NCBI GenBank assembly: GCA_001800675.1
Contig: MGVW01000003.1
Coordinates: 2,912 to 18,299, forward strand
Direction: 5' to 3'
Length of the DNA stretch: 15,388 nucleotides
Source: Euryarchaeota archaeon RBG_13_57_23
GTDB lineage: Archaea > Thermoplasmatota > Thermoplasmata > UBA10834
The translations under genes were made by a program, and so were the position numbers. The notes below the pieces were generated by a model. It ran no database searches, had not been told where the DNA came from, and worked only from the letters and a program-made list of their open reading frames with translations. This document shows positions 1 through 7,263 of the stretch, in pieces. Position 1 is the first letter of the stretch. Every line of letters begins with the position of its first letter.

Positions 1-1152
1 CGACCTGGGATATCCTTCTCCTTCCGCTCGGATGGCAAGACAGAAGTCGTCCATGTCGCCGCCGAGGGGATGAAGGGTTCGTTGGCGATTGCATTCGGTC
101 CGAAGATATCGGAGAACATGTTGTTCGGGTCGGCCGAATCCTCGGGTGTGAGAGTTGAGGTCTTCCTCGGAAGGCTCGAGCACAACCGCGCTTCGCAGTC
201 GGACCTCAGGCTTTTCGTCAATGATCGGCCAGTGCGCGCTCCCAAGCTCGTGTCTGCAATCGTCGGAGCTTACGGTTCGAAGCTCATGAAGGATAGGTAT
301 CCGATCGGAGCGGTCCGAGTCTTGATAGATGGAACCTCCGTGGATATCAACGTTCATCCGGCCAAGCGCGAGGTGCGATTCGAGGACGAGTCTGCAGTCA
401 TGGATGTTGTGAAGAACGCTGTAGAGGCCGCCTTGAAGGAGCCGGACCTCACCTACAAGTACGATCTCACCAAGTTTGCAGAGTCGTTCGGCCCTCCAAA
501 GGAAATGCCCGATCTGGAAGTGGCCAAAGTGCATCAGGCCACGCTCCGGACTCCTGCCGCGAAGGAGACCGGACGTGAGGATTCCGTGATAGTTCCTCTC
601 GCTCAGGTCATGAACACATACATCCTCGCCGAGAGCGCAGGCAGCCTTCTGCTCATCGACCAGCATGCGGCCTCCGAGCGGATCGTTTACGAGCAGATAC
701 TGAAGGGGATCGAGACGGGCAAGGAGATTTCTCAGACTCTTCTTACGCCCCTGGTCGTGCGACTCACGACAGCTGAGACCAGGGTGCTAGAGGAGAACAG
801 GCCGACGCTCGAGAAGTCGGGATTCAGGATAGAACCTTTCGGGAAGGATGCGCATGCGTTGAGATCGATACCAACTGTCCTCGGTGTTGCCCAGGGGGAG
901 TCCGCTCTGAGGAACATCCTGGCGGACCTGGCGCGCATGGCCCCCTCCAAGAAAGTCGGCCTCGAAGTCATATGGCGAGTCGCGTGCCACACGGCCGTCA
1001 GGGCCGGAGAATCGCTCTCGAGCGGACAGATGCGGACTCTCGTGGCCGACCTCGTGCGCACGGAGAGCCCGTACACGTGCGAGCACGGAAGACCTACGAT
1101 GGTTGTGCTCTCGACTGGAGACCTGGAGAAGCTGTTCAAGAGAAGGGTGTGA
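1..1152 (+). CDS. mutL: DNA mismatch repair protein MutL (5' end outside window)
   Basis: The reading frame is open from the first base, so this is the last 383 residues of a MutL of roughly 600 aa. The visible part starts at the end of the ATPase region. It holds the transducer domain, with the family motif NVHPAKREVRFED at about fragment residues 117-129. A low-conservation linker leads to the C-terminal dimerisation/endonuclease domain. In that domain DQHAASERIVYE (220-231) fits the DQHA(X)2E(X)4E metal-binding endonuclease motif. The supporting motifs ACHTAVRA (from about 328) and CEHGRP (360-365) are also present. By family knowledge MutL couples MutS mismatch recognition to strand incision, and the intact motif predicts a nicking MutL rather than an E. 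coli-type non-nuclease form. The N-terminal ATPase motifs and any mutS partner lie to the left, unseen. The TGA stop is 5 nt from the stop of the convergent methyltransferase-family gene. Confidence 0.96.
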   Translation, partial: RPGISFSFRSDGKTEVVHVAAEGMKGSLAIAFGPKISENMLFGSAESSGVRVEVFLGRLEHNRASQSDLRLFVNDRPVRAPKLVSAIVGAYGSKLMKDRYPIGAVRVLIDGTSVDINVHPAKREVRFEDESAVMDVVKNAVEAALKEPDLTYKYDLTKFAESFGPPKEMPDLEVAKVHQATLRTPAAKETGREDSVIVPLAQVMNTYILAESAGSLLLIDQHAASERIVYEQILKGIETGKEISQTLLTPLVVRLTTAETRVLEENRPTLEKSGFRIEPFGKDAHALRSIPTVLGVAQGESALRNILADLARMAPSKKVGLEVIWRVACHTAVRAGESLSSGQMRTLVADLVRTESPYTCEHGRPTMVVLSTGDLEKLFKRRV

Positions 1153-1157
1153 CAGGG

Positions 1158-2615
1158 TCACGCATGTGGGAATATCTGCTTCCCGTCAGGAAGCAGAATG
1201 CCGTACTTCTCCGCGACCGCTCCAACCCTTGTCGCCACTTCTTTCGACAGGAGCGGAGGCTTGTGCTCAGACAGGATCTGCTTTGTCTTCTTCTTCGCGT
1301 GTTCTATCAGCTCGTCCTTCGCGTAATTGGGTTCGCCTGGGGAGTGGTAGCTTGTCACCTGGGGTATCATCAGGCACTTTCTCATGTGCTTCAGCGTGTG
1401 CGGGTCGGACAAGAACACGCCACCTGGTCCTTGGCGTTTGATCGCGTCGAAGCCTAGAGTCGCTTCGTCCACCGTCACTCCGGCCCTCAACCGTTTCAAC
1501 CATCTCCATAGCTCGCAGTCCATCACAAGCTTCTCGGGAGACACCATCGCGTCCCTGTCGAGCCCGCCGAGACCAACGAGTAGGTCGGAACCCGCCAATA
1601 TCGCGGCCATGGTGCTCATTGCGGACTGATAACCTGCCTCAGCTGACAGTGAGCGTGCAGAGGTCCCCGGTCCTCCCGCGCATGAGGGGAGTCCGTAGTG
1701 CTTGGCCATCTCGACGGCCGCCGTGTCCATCAGCACTCCCTCGGGTGTGCCGCAAACGAAGAATCCGGACTTGAGGTCCGAGACGCCGGAAAACGAAGAG
1801 TAGATCGATGGAGCGCCTGGGCTCGCAATCTGGCACATCGTGAGGCCGCAGAGGTTCTCCGCGTTGATGATTGCCAAAGTGCCAGCCACGGTCACCGGAG
1901 AGACAGACCCGGCAATGCCCATCGTCAGGTGTACCAGCGGCACACCCGCACGAGAAAGAACAACCAGCGCCTCAGCTTCGCCCTGGTCGTACCTGAGGGG
2001 CGAGATGGGAGTGCACACATCCGAGAAGATCGGGCGCTTCTTGAGATCCTCTTCCGAGCCCAGGACTGCAGAGGCGACTTCGATCTGGAACCTCGCCTCC
2101 TCCGCCGAGGTCGCCCCGTGTTGTACGTGCTTTGAGCAGTAGGCCATGGTAACCAGGAATTCGTAGAGAGATGACTTGCTTGAGGGCATGTCCGTGGCGA
2201 CGACAGGTGGCCAGACGTAGTCGACCTCGGGGAGCGCGTCACAGAGGATCGCAAAATCTATGCAATCCCTGAGGACGGAACGCCTCTTTTGACCCTTGGA
2301 GACGTCGAAGACCGCCGGGGGCTGTCCGTCCGGCGAGATGAGCTGCACGCCCTGCTCGGGGATGGTATAGTCCCTGCCCCCCCTCGAGCATATCCTCACC
2401 TTCTTGGGCGCGGACTTGAGCGCACCCGTAACGAGGCCTTCGTCCAGGTAGATGATTCCTCTCTTCTTGTCCACCCGCGCCCCTCCCTTTTCGAGGACGT
2501 CACGGACAGATGGGCTGTCCACTTTGACGCCCACCTCGGAGAGTATCTTCAGAGAAGTCTGGTGAACCTGCTCGATCTCGTCCTTGGATAACACCTGCAT
2601 GCATGACCTTGCCAT
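1158..2615 (-). CDS. Trimethylamine methyltransferase (MttB) family protein, non-pyrrolysine type
   Basis: This 485-aa protein has the length and pattern of the MttB/MtgB superfamily. These are TIM-barrel enzymes that move a methyl group from a quaternary or tertiary amine to a corrinoid protein. The N-terminus has the usual helical lead (LSKDEIEQVHQTSLKILSEV). The barrel includes DVCTPISPLRYDQGEAEAL, and near the C-terminus PGGVFLSDPHTLKHMRKCL resembles the family's conserved end. No in-frame TAG interrupts the gene. The region around Tyr329, roughly where Methanosarcina MttB carries pyrrolysine (about residue 334), is read with ordinary codons, so it belongs with the non-Pyl branch, whose characterised member MtgB uses glycine betaine. 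The substrate here cannot be read from the sequence. No corrinoid protein, corrinoid methyltransferase or activase gene is nearby, so it stands alone in this window. The ATG at 2613-2615 is preferred because GGGGTGAT lies 5 nt upstream. Confidence 0.88.
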   Translation of the reverse strand: MARSCMQVLSKDEIEQVHQTSLKILSEVGVKVDSPSVRDVLEKGGARVDKKRGIIYLDEGLVTGALKSAPKKVRICSRGGRDYTIPEQGVQLISPDGQPPAVFDVSKGQKRRSVLRDCIDFAILCDALPEVDYVWPPVVATDMPSSKSSLYEFLVTMAYCSKHVQHGATSAEEARFQIEVASAVLGSEEDLKKRPIFSDVCTPISPLRYDQGEAEALVVLSRAGVPLVHLTMGIAGSVSPVTVAGTLAIINAENLCGLTMCQIASPGAPSIYSSFSGVSDLKSGFFVCGTPEGVLMDTAAVEMAKHYGLPSCAGGPGTSARSLSAEAGYQSAMSTMAAILAGSDLLVGLGGLDRDAMVSPEKLVMDCELWRWLKRLRAGVTVDEATLGFDAIKRQGPGGVFLSDPHTLKHMRKCLMIPQVTSYHSPGEPNYAKDELIEHAKKKTKQILSEHKPPLLSKEVATRVGAVAEKYGILLPDGKQIFPHA

Positions 2616-2628
2616 CTTCCATCACCCC
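2616..2628 (-). promoter_or_regulatory. Strong Shine-Dalgarno of the MttB-family gene
   Basis: On the reverse strand GGGGTGAT (2621-2628) sits 5 nt before the ATG. It closely matches the anti-16S consensus GGAGGTGAT and fixes the start at 2615 rather than the second Met five codons later. An AT-rich stretch at about 2666-2680 could hold this gene's TATA box, but no clear match was seen. Confidence 0.7.
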
Positions 2629-2716
2629 GGGAGAACCGTTCCGAAAATCGGGAAGGCGCTCTGGTAGATTATTCTATTGTTGCTCCTTAAGCCAGTTATT
2701 CCACCTGCCTAGTGGG

Positions 2717-2728
2717 AAAGTATTAATT
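2717..2728 (+). promoter_or_regulatory. Putative TATA box for the 242-aa hypothetical gene
   Basis: AAAGTATTAATT is the most AT-rich stretch on the forward strand of the 153-bp divergent region. It is centred about 45 nt before the ATG at 2769, giving an expected transcript start near 2749 and a leader of about 20 nt. That leader would include a GAGG (2757-2760) at 8 nt from the ATG. Assigned by position and composition only. Confidence 0.45.
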
Positions 2729-2768
2729 CACCTGTCAGGTCTCTGGCATTCCAACAGAGGATGAGCAG

Positions 2769-3497
2769 ATGGGCCTCAACATGGCAATAACTGAGCTTGA
2801 TTCGGATAAAGCGCTCTGCAAGGGCAAGAAGCTCTCTACCGTAAAGGTCTTCTTGGAAGACCCCTCGAGATGGGAGAAACATGTCGAGGTCGACCGGATT
2901 GTCGACCTCAAGAAAGCTACCGAGAACCTCGGTCAAGAGAAGATCGATGCGTTCCTGAAGAAGTCGAGGCTCAAGGTGGAGGGGGACGAGCTCTTCCTGG
3001 AGAAGGTCAAGGACGAGTCTGACAGGAAGATGTTTCAGCCATTCGTGAAAGAGGTCAAGACTAAGTGGATTCTAGTCGAGAAGGTCCCCTCAGCTGAGAG
3101 AAAGGACCTGGTCTCCGCCGCGAAGAAGGAGAACACTGTGACCGAGTGGGACATGCTGGAGTTCGAGGAGATGTATGCTACATGCGCGAAATGCGGCATG
3201 TCGTGGGACAACAAGAAGGGCTGCGTGGGCAACTTCGGTCCCTCGGGGTCGCCCGTGCCGGAGCTTGCGAAGAAATACGGCCTTAAGCTCCTCGCGGGGG
3301 TCAACGAGCTGGCGGAGTCCAAGAAGATCATGTCCCGGAACGACGCTGACGAATTGCTCAGAGAGGTCAAGGTGCTCAGGGAGAAGTCCCCCGCGGAAGG
3401 CAAGATGATCGTCCGCAGGATTGAGGGCACCCTGAACCGTCTGGAATCGATGGCGAACTGCGCAAAGGATTTCAAGGTGGGATTCTACTTCTTCTGA
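2769..3497 (+). CDS. Conserved-looking hypothetical protein with a CxxC-x9-C cysteine cluster
   Basis: I do not recognise this 242-aa protein. It is soluble and charged, with no signal peptide or membrane segment. The first 120 residues are rich in Lys and Glu and probably mostly helical. At the centre is a cysteine cluster, C139-x2-C142-G-M-S-W-x5-C152, followed by a Gly/Pro loop (GNFGPSGSPVPELAKKYG). The spacing could bind a metal, but a fourth ligand is not obvious; Cys17 and a Cys near residue 233 are the only other candidates. The last 60 residues look like a helical pair. A GAGG 8 nt before the ATG and a TATA-like box support the start. The GNAT gene begins 7 nt after the stop, so the two are probably co-transcribed and may share a pathway. 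Codon usage resembles the neighbouring genes. Confidence 0.82.
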   Translation: MGLNMAITELDSDKALCKGKKLSTVKVFLEDPSRWEKHVEVDRIVDLKKATENLGQEKIDAFLKKSRLKVEGDELFLEKVKDESDRKMFQPFVKEVKTKWILVEKVPSAERKDLVSAAKKENTVTEWDMLEFEEMYATCAKCGMSWDNKKGCVGNFGPSGSPVPELAKKYGLKLLAGVNELAESKKIMSRNDADELLREVKVLREKSPAEGKMIVRRIEGTLNRLESMANCAKDFKVGFYFF

Positions 3498-3504
3498 GCT
3501 AGGT

Positions 3505-4614
3505 GTGCTGAGCGACTTGGAAGGAGTGTCCGAGGGCCGCCCGATTTCGAAAGTGGACATCATACGCATCAAGTCTCCCGAGGGAGCCTTGTCGCTCGAA
3601 ATCGTACCGCTCAGAGAGGGCGTCGCGAGGGCATTCATCAGGCATTCTCCTAGAAACCTCAGGCTCTCATCAGAATCGGCGAGACAGCTGGACGAGCTGC
3701 TCAGGTCAAGAGCTTGTTCAAAGGTGCTGGTCCAGGACACGAAGAAGGGCGTCATCAGGAGTTCGCTCGGGCAGTACGGATGGAGGATAGAGCCTGCAAT
3801 CAAGGCCAAACCGATGAGACGATGTTCCGCCGTGACCACGTATGACCTGCCCACCGACGAAAACCTCATGGACTCGGACGGGCGCAGGCCCGATATCTCC
3901 AACACTTCTCAGATGAGAGGGATCAGTGTCGATCTCGGGGACAGGAAGGCCTGGGCGTTCTTCACGGAGGAAGGCGATGCCGCCCGGCTGATATCCGAGA
4001 AGGAGCGTAGGCAGGGGTTGCTCGTCGCCAACTCGACGGATGACATGTTCGATGCTGCGGAATGCCTCGTGCAGTATCTTGCGGCGATGAAGAAGCCCTG
4101 GGCGATCTTCTCGACCGATATCGGCCGGTTCATCCGGAAATACGACCCCATCACTTGGTGGCGGCTCACCCTCGACAGGATCACGCCGTATCAGCACTCG
4201 GCGCAGCCGCTATCCATTAGGAACAAGGGTATGGCTTTGCGTCTCTTCTCGGAGTACTACGACGAGTCCATGATTCAGGCTAGGTTGAGGCTGAGAAGGT
4301 ACAGGGATGACAGGTCATATTCGATATACTTGGTCGATGGCGGCTTCGTGATATCGAGACTCGAAAGCGAGGTGGGCGTCATATTCGACATATATGTGAC
4401 ACCCGCGAGCCAAGGCCAGGGACTCGGGGAGGAGCTCATGAGATGTGGCCTCACCGCGCTGGCTGGCAGAGCGACTTCCTGCTACCTGAACACGAGCTAC
4501 CCTCGCGCGAAGGAGATGTATGAGAAGTTCGGGTTCAAGACAGCGTACACGCAGCTCGGCATCCGGCTCGACGAGCTCGCATTGACCCCAGCGATGATAA
4601 AACAGCCAAGGTAA
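3505..4614 (+). CDS. Protein with C-terminal GNAT N-acetyltransferase domain
   Basis: This 369-aa protein has a GNAT fold over about residues 235-350. The acetyl-CoA pyrophosphate-binding motif A is clear: IFDIYVTPASQGQGLGEEL (293-311) contains Q303-G-Q-G-L-G308. The typical motif B end follows, with N329 and YPRAKEMYEKFGF at 332-344. The first 230 residues match nothing I recognise. They could be a divergent second acyltransferase-like domain or a substrate-binding domain, which would make this larger than a single-domain GNAT (about 150-180 aa). By family it should transfer an acetyl group from acetyl-CoA to an amine of a protein or small molecule; the acceptor is unknown. The start is uncertain: GTG at 3505 is the most upstream choice with operon spacing (7 nt after the previous stop), AGGTG overlaps it, and the first in-frame ATG is only at about codon 104. 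Confidence 0.85.
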   Translation: MLSDLEGVSEGRPISKVDIIRIKSPEGALSLEIVPLREGVARAFIRHSPRNLRLSSESARQLDELLRSRACSKVLVQDTKKGVIRSSLGQYGWRIEPAIKAKPMRRCSAVTTYDLPTDENLMDSDGRRPDISNTSQMRGISVDLGDRKAWAFFTEEGDAARLISEKERRQGLLVANSTDDMFDAAECLVQYLAAMKKPWAIFSTDIGRFIRKYDPITWWRLTLDRITPYQHSAQPLSIRNKGMALRLFSEYYDESMIQARLRLRRYRDDRSYSIYLVDGGFVISRLESEVGVIFDIYVTPASQGQGLGEELMRCGLTALAGRATSCYLNTSYPRAKEMYEKFGFKTAYTQLGIRLDELALTPAMIKQPR

Positions 4615-4619
4615 TATAT
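4611..4619 (+). promoter_or_regulatory. Putative TATA box of purP
   Basis: GTAATATAT overlaps the TAA stop of the GNAT gene (4612-4614). It lies about 57 nt before the TTG start of purP, predicting a transcript start near 4640. The leader would contain GAGGGGG (4659-4665), 7 nt before the TTG. This suggests purP can be transcribed apart from the upstream pair. Confidence 0.55.
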
Positions 4620-4672
4620 CCTGAACTCAATCACTCGCCCAGCCCGCGATTGAGCTGCGAGGGGGTTGCTGG

Positions 4673-5830
4673 TTGATTTCGAGGGAGAAGATCTTCGAGG
4701 TCGTCGAGCGGTACGATCTCGACAAGGCAAAGATAGGGATGGTCGCATCGCACTCAGCCCTGGACGTCTGTGATGGTGCCGTTGAGGAGGGGTTCCGGAC
4801 CGTAGGCATCTGTCAGGAGGGCCGCGAGAAGACATACGCGAAGTACTTCAAGTGCCAGAGAGACTCGAATGGCAAGGCGGTCAGAGGTGTCGTTGACGAG
4901 TGCTGGACCCTGAAGAAGTTCAAAGAGATGATGGACCCGAAGTTCCAGCAGAGGCTGACCAAAGACAACGTGCTGTTTGTTCCGAACAGATCATTCACTT
5001 CATACGTCGACCTCACAGAGATTGAGAACCACTTTGCAGTCCCCTTGGTCGGCTCTCGGGCGTTGCTCAGAAGCGAGGAGCGGGGCGAGGAGAAGGACTA
5101 CTATTGGATCCTGGACAAGGCGGGCCTTCCGTTCCCCAAGAGGATCGAGGACCCGAGCGACATAGACAGGCTTGTGATCGTGAAGCTGCACCACAAGGTC
5201 AAGAAGCTGGAGAGGGGGTTCTTCACGGCGGCCTCCTACAAGGAGTACAGGGAGAAGTCGCGTGAGCTGATATTCCACAACGTCATCACAGAGAGCGACC
5301 TCTCGCAGGCGAGAATAGAAGAGTACGTCGTCGGGCCCGTTTTCAACCTGGACTTCTTCTACTCGCCTCTCGAGAACACGATGGACAGGATCGAGCTCCT
5401 GGGAGTGGACTGGCGGTTTGAGACTTCATTGGACGGACACGTGCGCCTGCCCGCGCCTCAGCAGATGACCTTGGTCGGGGCGCAGGCGACGCCCGAGTAC
5501 ACGGTCTGCGGGCACAACTCGGCGACCATGCGCGAGTCGTTGATCGAGGGCGCGTTCGATCTAGCGGAGAAGTACGTGAAGGCCACGCAAGAGAACTATG
5601 CCCCTGGAATCATAGGGCCGTTCTGCCTCCAGACATGCGTCGACAAGGACCTGAAGTTCTACATCTACGATGTGGCCCCGAGAGTGGGCGGGGGCACGAA
5701 CGTGCACATGTGGGTAGGGCACCCGTATGGAAACACCACATGGCGTACAAACATGAGCACCGGGAGACGGCTGGCGATGGAGGTCCGGAGGGCGATCGAG
5801 ACGGACCAGTTGAAGAAGATCGTGACGTGA
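4673..5830 (+). CDS. purP: PurP family formate-dependent AICAR ligase (5-formaminoimidazole-4-carboxamide ribotide synthetase)
   Basis: This 385-aa ATP-grasp enzyme belongs to the archaeal PurP family. PurP makes FAICAR from AICAR, formate and ATP, the ninth step of purine synthesis, replacing the folate-dependent PurH transformylase. The diagnostic N-terminus is present: IGMVASHSALDVCDGAVEEG near residue 22, followed by an EEGFRTVGIC-type turn. The C-terminal RVGGGTN loop followed by GHPYGNT is also present. The start is TTG, supported by GAGGGGG 7 nt upstream. Some central motifs differ from what I expect of canonical PurP. The GNR-type motif reads GSRALLRSEER, and the Gly-rich ATP-grasp loop after IVKL reads HHKVKKLERGFF instead of a PGA-x-GGRGYF form. 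Archaea often carry PurP paralogues of unclear role, so this could be a second PurP-like protein rather than the main FAICAR synthetase. Family assignment is firm; exact substrate is less so. Confidence 0.86.
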   Translation: MISREKIFEVVERYDLDKAKIGMVASHSALDVCDGAVEEGFRTVGICQEGREKTYAKYFKCQRDSNGKAVRGVVDECWTLKKFKEMMDPKFQQRLTKDNVLFVPNRSFTSYVDLTEIENHFAVPLVGSRALLRSEERGEEKDYYWILDKAGLPFPKRIEDPSDIDRLVIVKLHHKVKKLERGFFTAASYKEYREKSRELIFHNVITESDLSQARIEEYVVGPVFNLDFFYSPLENTMDRIELLGVDWRFETSLDGHVRLPAPQQMTLVGAQATPEYTVCGHNSATMRESLIEGAFDLAEKYVKATQENYAPGIIGPFCLQTCVDKDLKFYIYDVAPRVGGGTNVHMWVGHPYGNTTWRTNMSTGRRLAMEVRRAIETDQLKKIVT

Positions 5831-5896
5831 CCGTCGGCGCTCATCCTGAAACCCGCGACCATCTGGCTATCTGGCAACCCTGTCGGACACATAGCT

Positions 5897-5905
5897 AAAG
5901 CTTAT
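5897..5905 (+). repeat. Left flanking 9-bp direct repeat of the tnpB element
   Basis: AAAGCTTAT occurs here and again, in the same orientation, at 7264-7272, immediately outside the two terminal inverted repeats. It looks like a target-site duplication. The AAGCTT core is palindromic. Confidence 0.6.
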
Positions 5906-5931
5906 GGTTCTGGTACATTGGCGGGTGGTGA
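5906..5931 (+). repeat. Left terminal inverted repeat
   Basis: GGTTC (5906-5910), a 9-nt spacer, then GGCGGGTGGTGA (5920-5931). The inner 12 bp are perfectly inverted relative to 7240-7251 and the outer 5 bp relative to 7259-7263. The spacer is 2 nt longer than on the right. Confidence 0.7.
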
Positions 5932-5943
5932 CCGTCAGGTCAC
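5928..5943. repeat. Perfect 6-bp hairpin over the tnpB stop codon
   Basis: GTGACC, loop GTCA, GGTCAC. The tnpB stop (complement of 5935-5937) falls in the loop, and the left arm overlaps the inner terminal repeat. It could be a transposase recognition palindrome, a terminator stem, or the 3' stem of a TnpB-associated omega RNA, which in known systems overlaps the tnpB 3' end. The sequence does not decide between these. Confidence 0.6.
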
Positions 5944-7156
5944 TGCCTGAACGCACCTCGTTCCATTCGGCTCCGACCGTGCGCCCCTTGCGGAGTCGTA
6001 TAGGGTCATCATCACGTCATGCTGGAACGCGCCGGGGTCGAACCGTAGACCCCCTGCCACCTCCAATCCCTTGGAGATGGCTGTCTGCAGCAGGTTGATG
6101 CTCGCGTTGATGTGCCTGTCCAGCCGCCATCCGCACTCGCATTCGAAAAGGGTGCCCATTCGGGAATCAGGTATCCTCCCACATATCGGGCACTTCTTGC
6201 TGCTGTATCTGGGATCCACCTTGACAAGGGGGATCCCTCTCCACTGTGCCTTGTACTCGATGAAATGGTGTTGCTTTCGTCGAGGCCATATCGTCAGGCG
6301 CCGATTGAGTTGTTTGTTTCGTGTGAACTTCATCCCCTTGAGGTCCTCAAGAACGATAGCGGATCTATTCTGCTCAGCGAACCTGAGGACTGAGTTGGCC
6401 ACCTGGTGCATTCTGTAGTCGACCCGGTGATGCTCGCGCCGCCCCTCCCTTCTGCACAGAGTTCGCGAAGTCCTTCTGTCGTGCGCCTTCTTCTTCTGAA
6501 GTCTTCTGCGCCTGTCATGGTGGCGCTGCTGGATGACGGCCAAGTCGGGGTAAACCGCCCTCACGACTCGAGTGTCGTTTCCTTGGAGGCATACCCCGTC
6601 GAGACTGCCCTCGTTGGTATCGAGCGAGATGATCGAATCGGGGGCATATGGCTTGGGAGTCTCCTTCCTGAAGGCGACTATGACCCGGTCCGGGAGGACG
6701 GTCAGCGACCCCAGCGATAGGGTCGCGTCATCGAGGTACTTGCGATGGTACTGACTGACGACAAGCTTCAGCTTCACATGGCAGCCGGCCCTGATAGGGA
6801 GATCTATGAATCCCAGAGTCCCTGTCGAGCTTGTACGCTTGGTTCTCTGCCTTCATCATAAGGCGCTTGACGTATGGGATTCGTGGTTCGGCGTTAAACC
6901 TAGTCCGCCTTCGGTGAATCTTGATGACACTGGCGGCTACCTCGAAGACCGACACCAGATGCTGTGAGTACATACCCGGGTGTCTGCAACGGAAATCCTT
7001 GTACGCCAGCTTGGCGAGGGCATTCCTGGATGTCACCCGCGCCTGAAGACCGACCCTTACCGCGTTGTTGACAGCCAATCTGAAATCTTCAATGAGGAGT
7101 TTTGCCTCCGGGGGAAGGCCCGACTCGAGCCGAAGTACCACTCCTCTGGTCGGCAT
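5935..7156 (-). pseudogene. tnpB: IS605 OrfB/TnpB RNA-guided nuclease gene, broken by a one-base frameshift
   Basis: Two overlapping reverse-strand frames together form a TnpB of about 406 aa, the normal size. The first runs from ATG 7156 (MPTRGVVLRLES) to about 6815. The second continues to the TGA at 5935. The join is visible in the wedge domain: the first frame reaches YKLDRDSG and the other frame continues naturally as FIDLPIRAGCHVKLKL. Removing one base from a GGG run near 6812-6814 would restore the fusion. The catalytic parts are intact: RuvC-I Asp in SLDTNEGSLDG, the Glu in IVLEDLKGMK, the zinc ribbon CPICG...CECG, and the last Asp in LDRHINASINLL. TnpB proteins are RNA-guided DNA nucleases that help IS elements persist. 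The break could be real decay or an assembly error in a short homopolymer. No TnpA accompanies it. Confidence 0.88.
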
Positions 7157-7224
7157 CCCTCGGACAGCATGTCTGGAAGTAGTACATCGCTTCGACTACA
7201 TGTGGTGCCAGGTATGGCAGAGAA

Positions 7225-7236
7225 GTGCTTCAGCAC
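7225..7236. repeat. Small subterminal palindrome near the right end of the element
   Basis: GTGC, loop TTCA, GCAC, lying 3 nt inside the right inner terminal repeat. Its position mirrors the larger hairpin at 5928-5943. The stem is only 4 bp, so it is weak when considered alone. Confidence 0.4.
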
Positions 7237-7239
7237 CCT

Positions 7240-7263
7240 TCACCACCCGCCTTTCTGCGAACC
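7240..7263 (-). repeat. Right terminal inverted repeat
   Basis: Read on the reverse strand: GGTTC (7259-7263), a 7-nt spacer, then GGCGGGTGGTGA (7240-7251). The two conserved blocks match the left end in the same order, followed in both cases by a palindrome. Confidence 0.7.

Larger units (their letters stand above)
5906..7263 (-). mobile_element. Compact tnpB-only insertion with terminal inverted repeats
   Basis: About 1.36 kb, carrying only a broken tnpB on the reverse strand. Both ends begin GGTTC, then a 9-nt (left) or 7-nt (right) spacer, then the perfect 12-bp inverted repeat GGCGGGTGGTGA. Each end also has a short palindrome overlapping or just inside that repeat. Nine-bp direct repeats AAAGCTTAT flank the whole unit. 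No TnpA, serine recombinase or DDE transposase is present, so it would need a transposase in trans. IS200/IS605 elements by definition lack terminal inverted repeats and target duplications. The end structure therefore suggests either mobilisation by a different transposase or an unusual IS1341-like end. Boundaries are inferred from the repeats alone. Confidence 0.65.

Noticed and set aside
1158..2615. Pyrrolysine (amber) readthrough in the MttB-family gene
   Set aside because: The frame has no internal stop codon; it ends at a single TGA.
5906..7263. A complete IS200/IS605 element with TnpA
   Set aside because: No HUH transposase reading frame (HUH motif plus catalytic Tyr) is present on either strand around tnpB.
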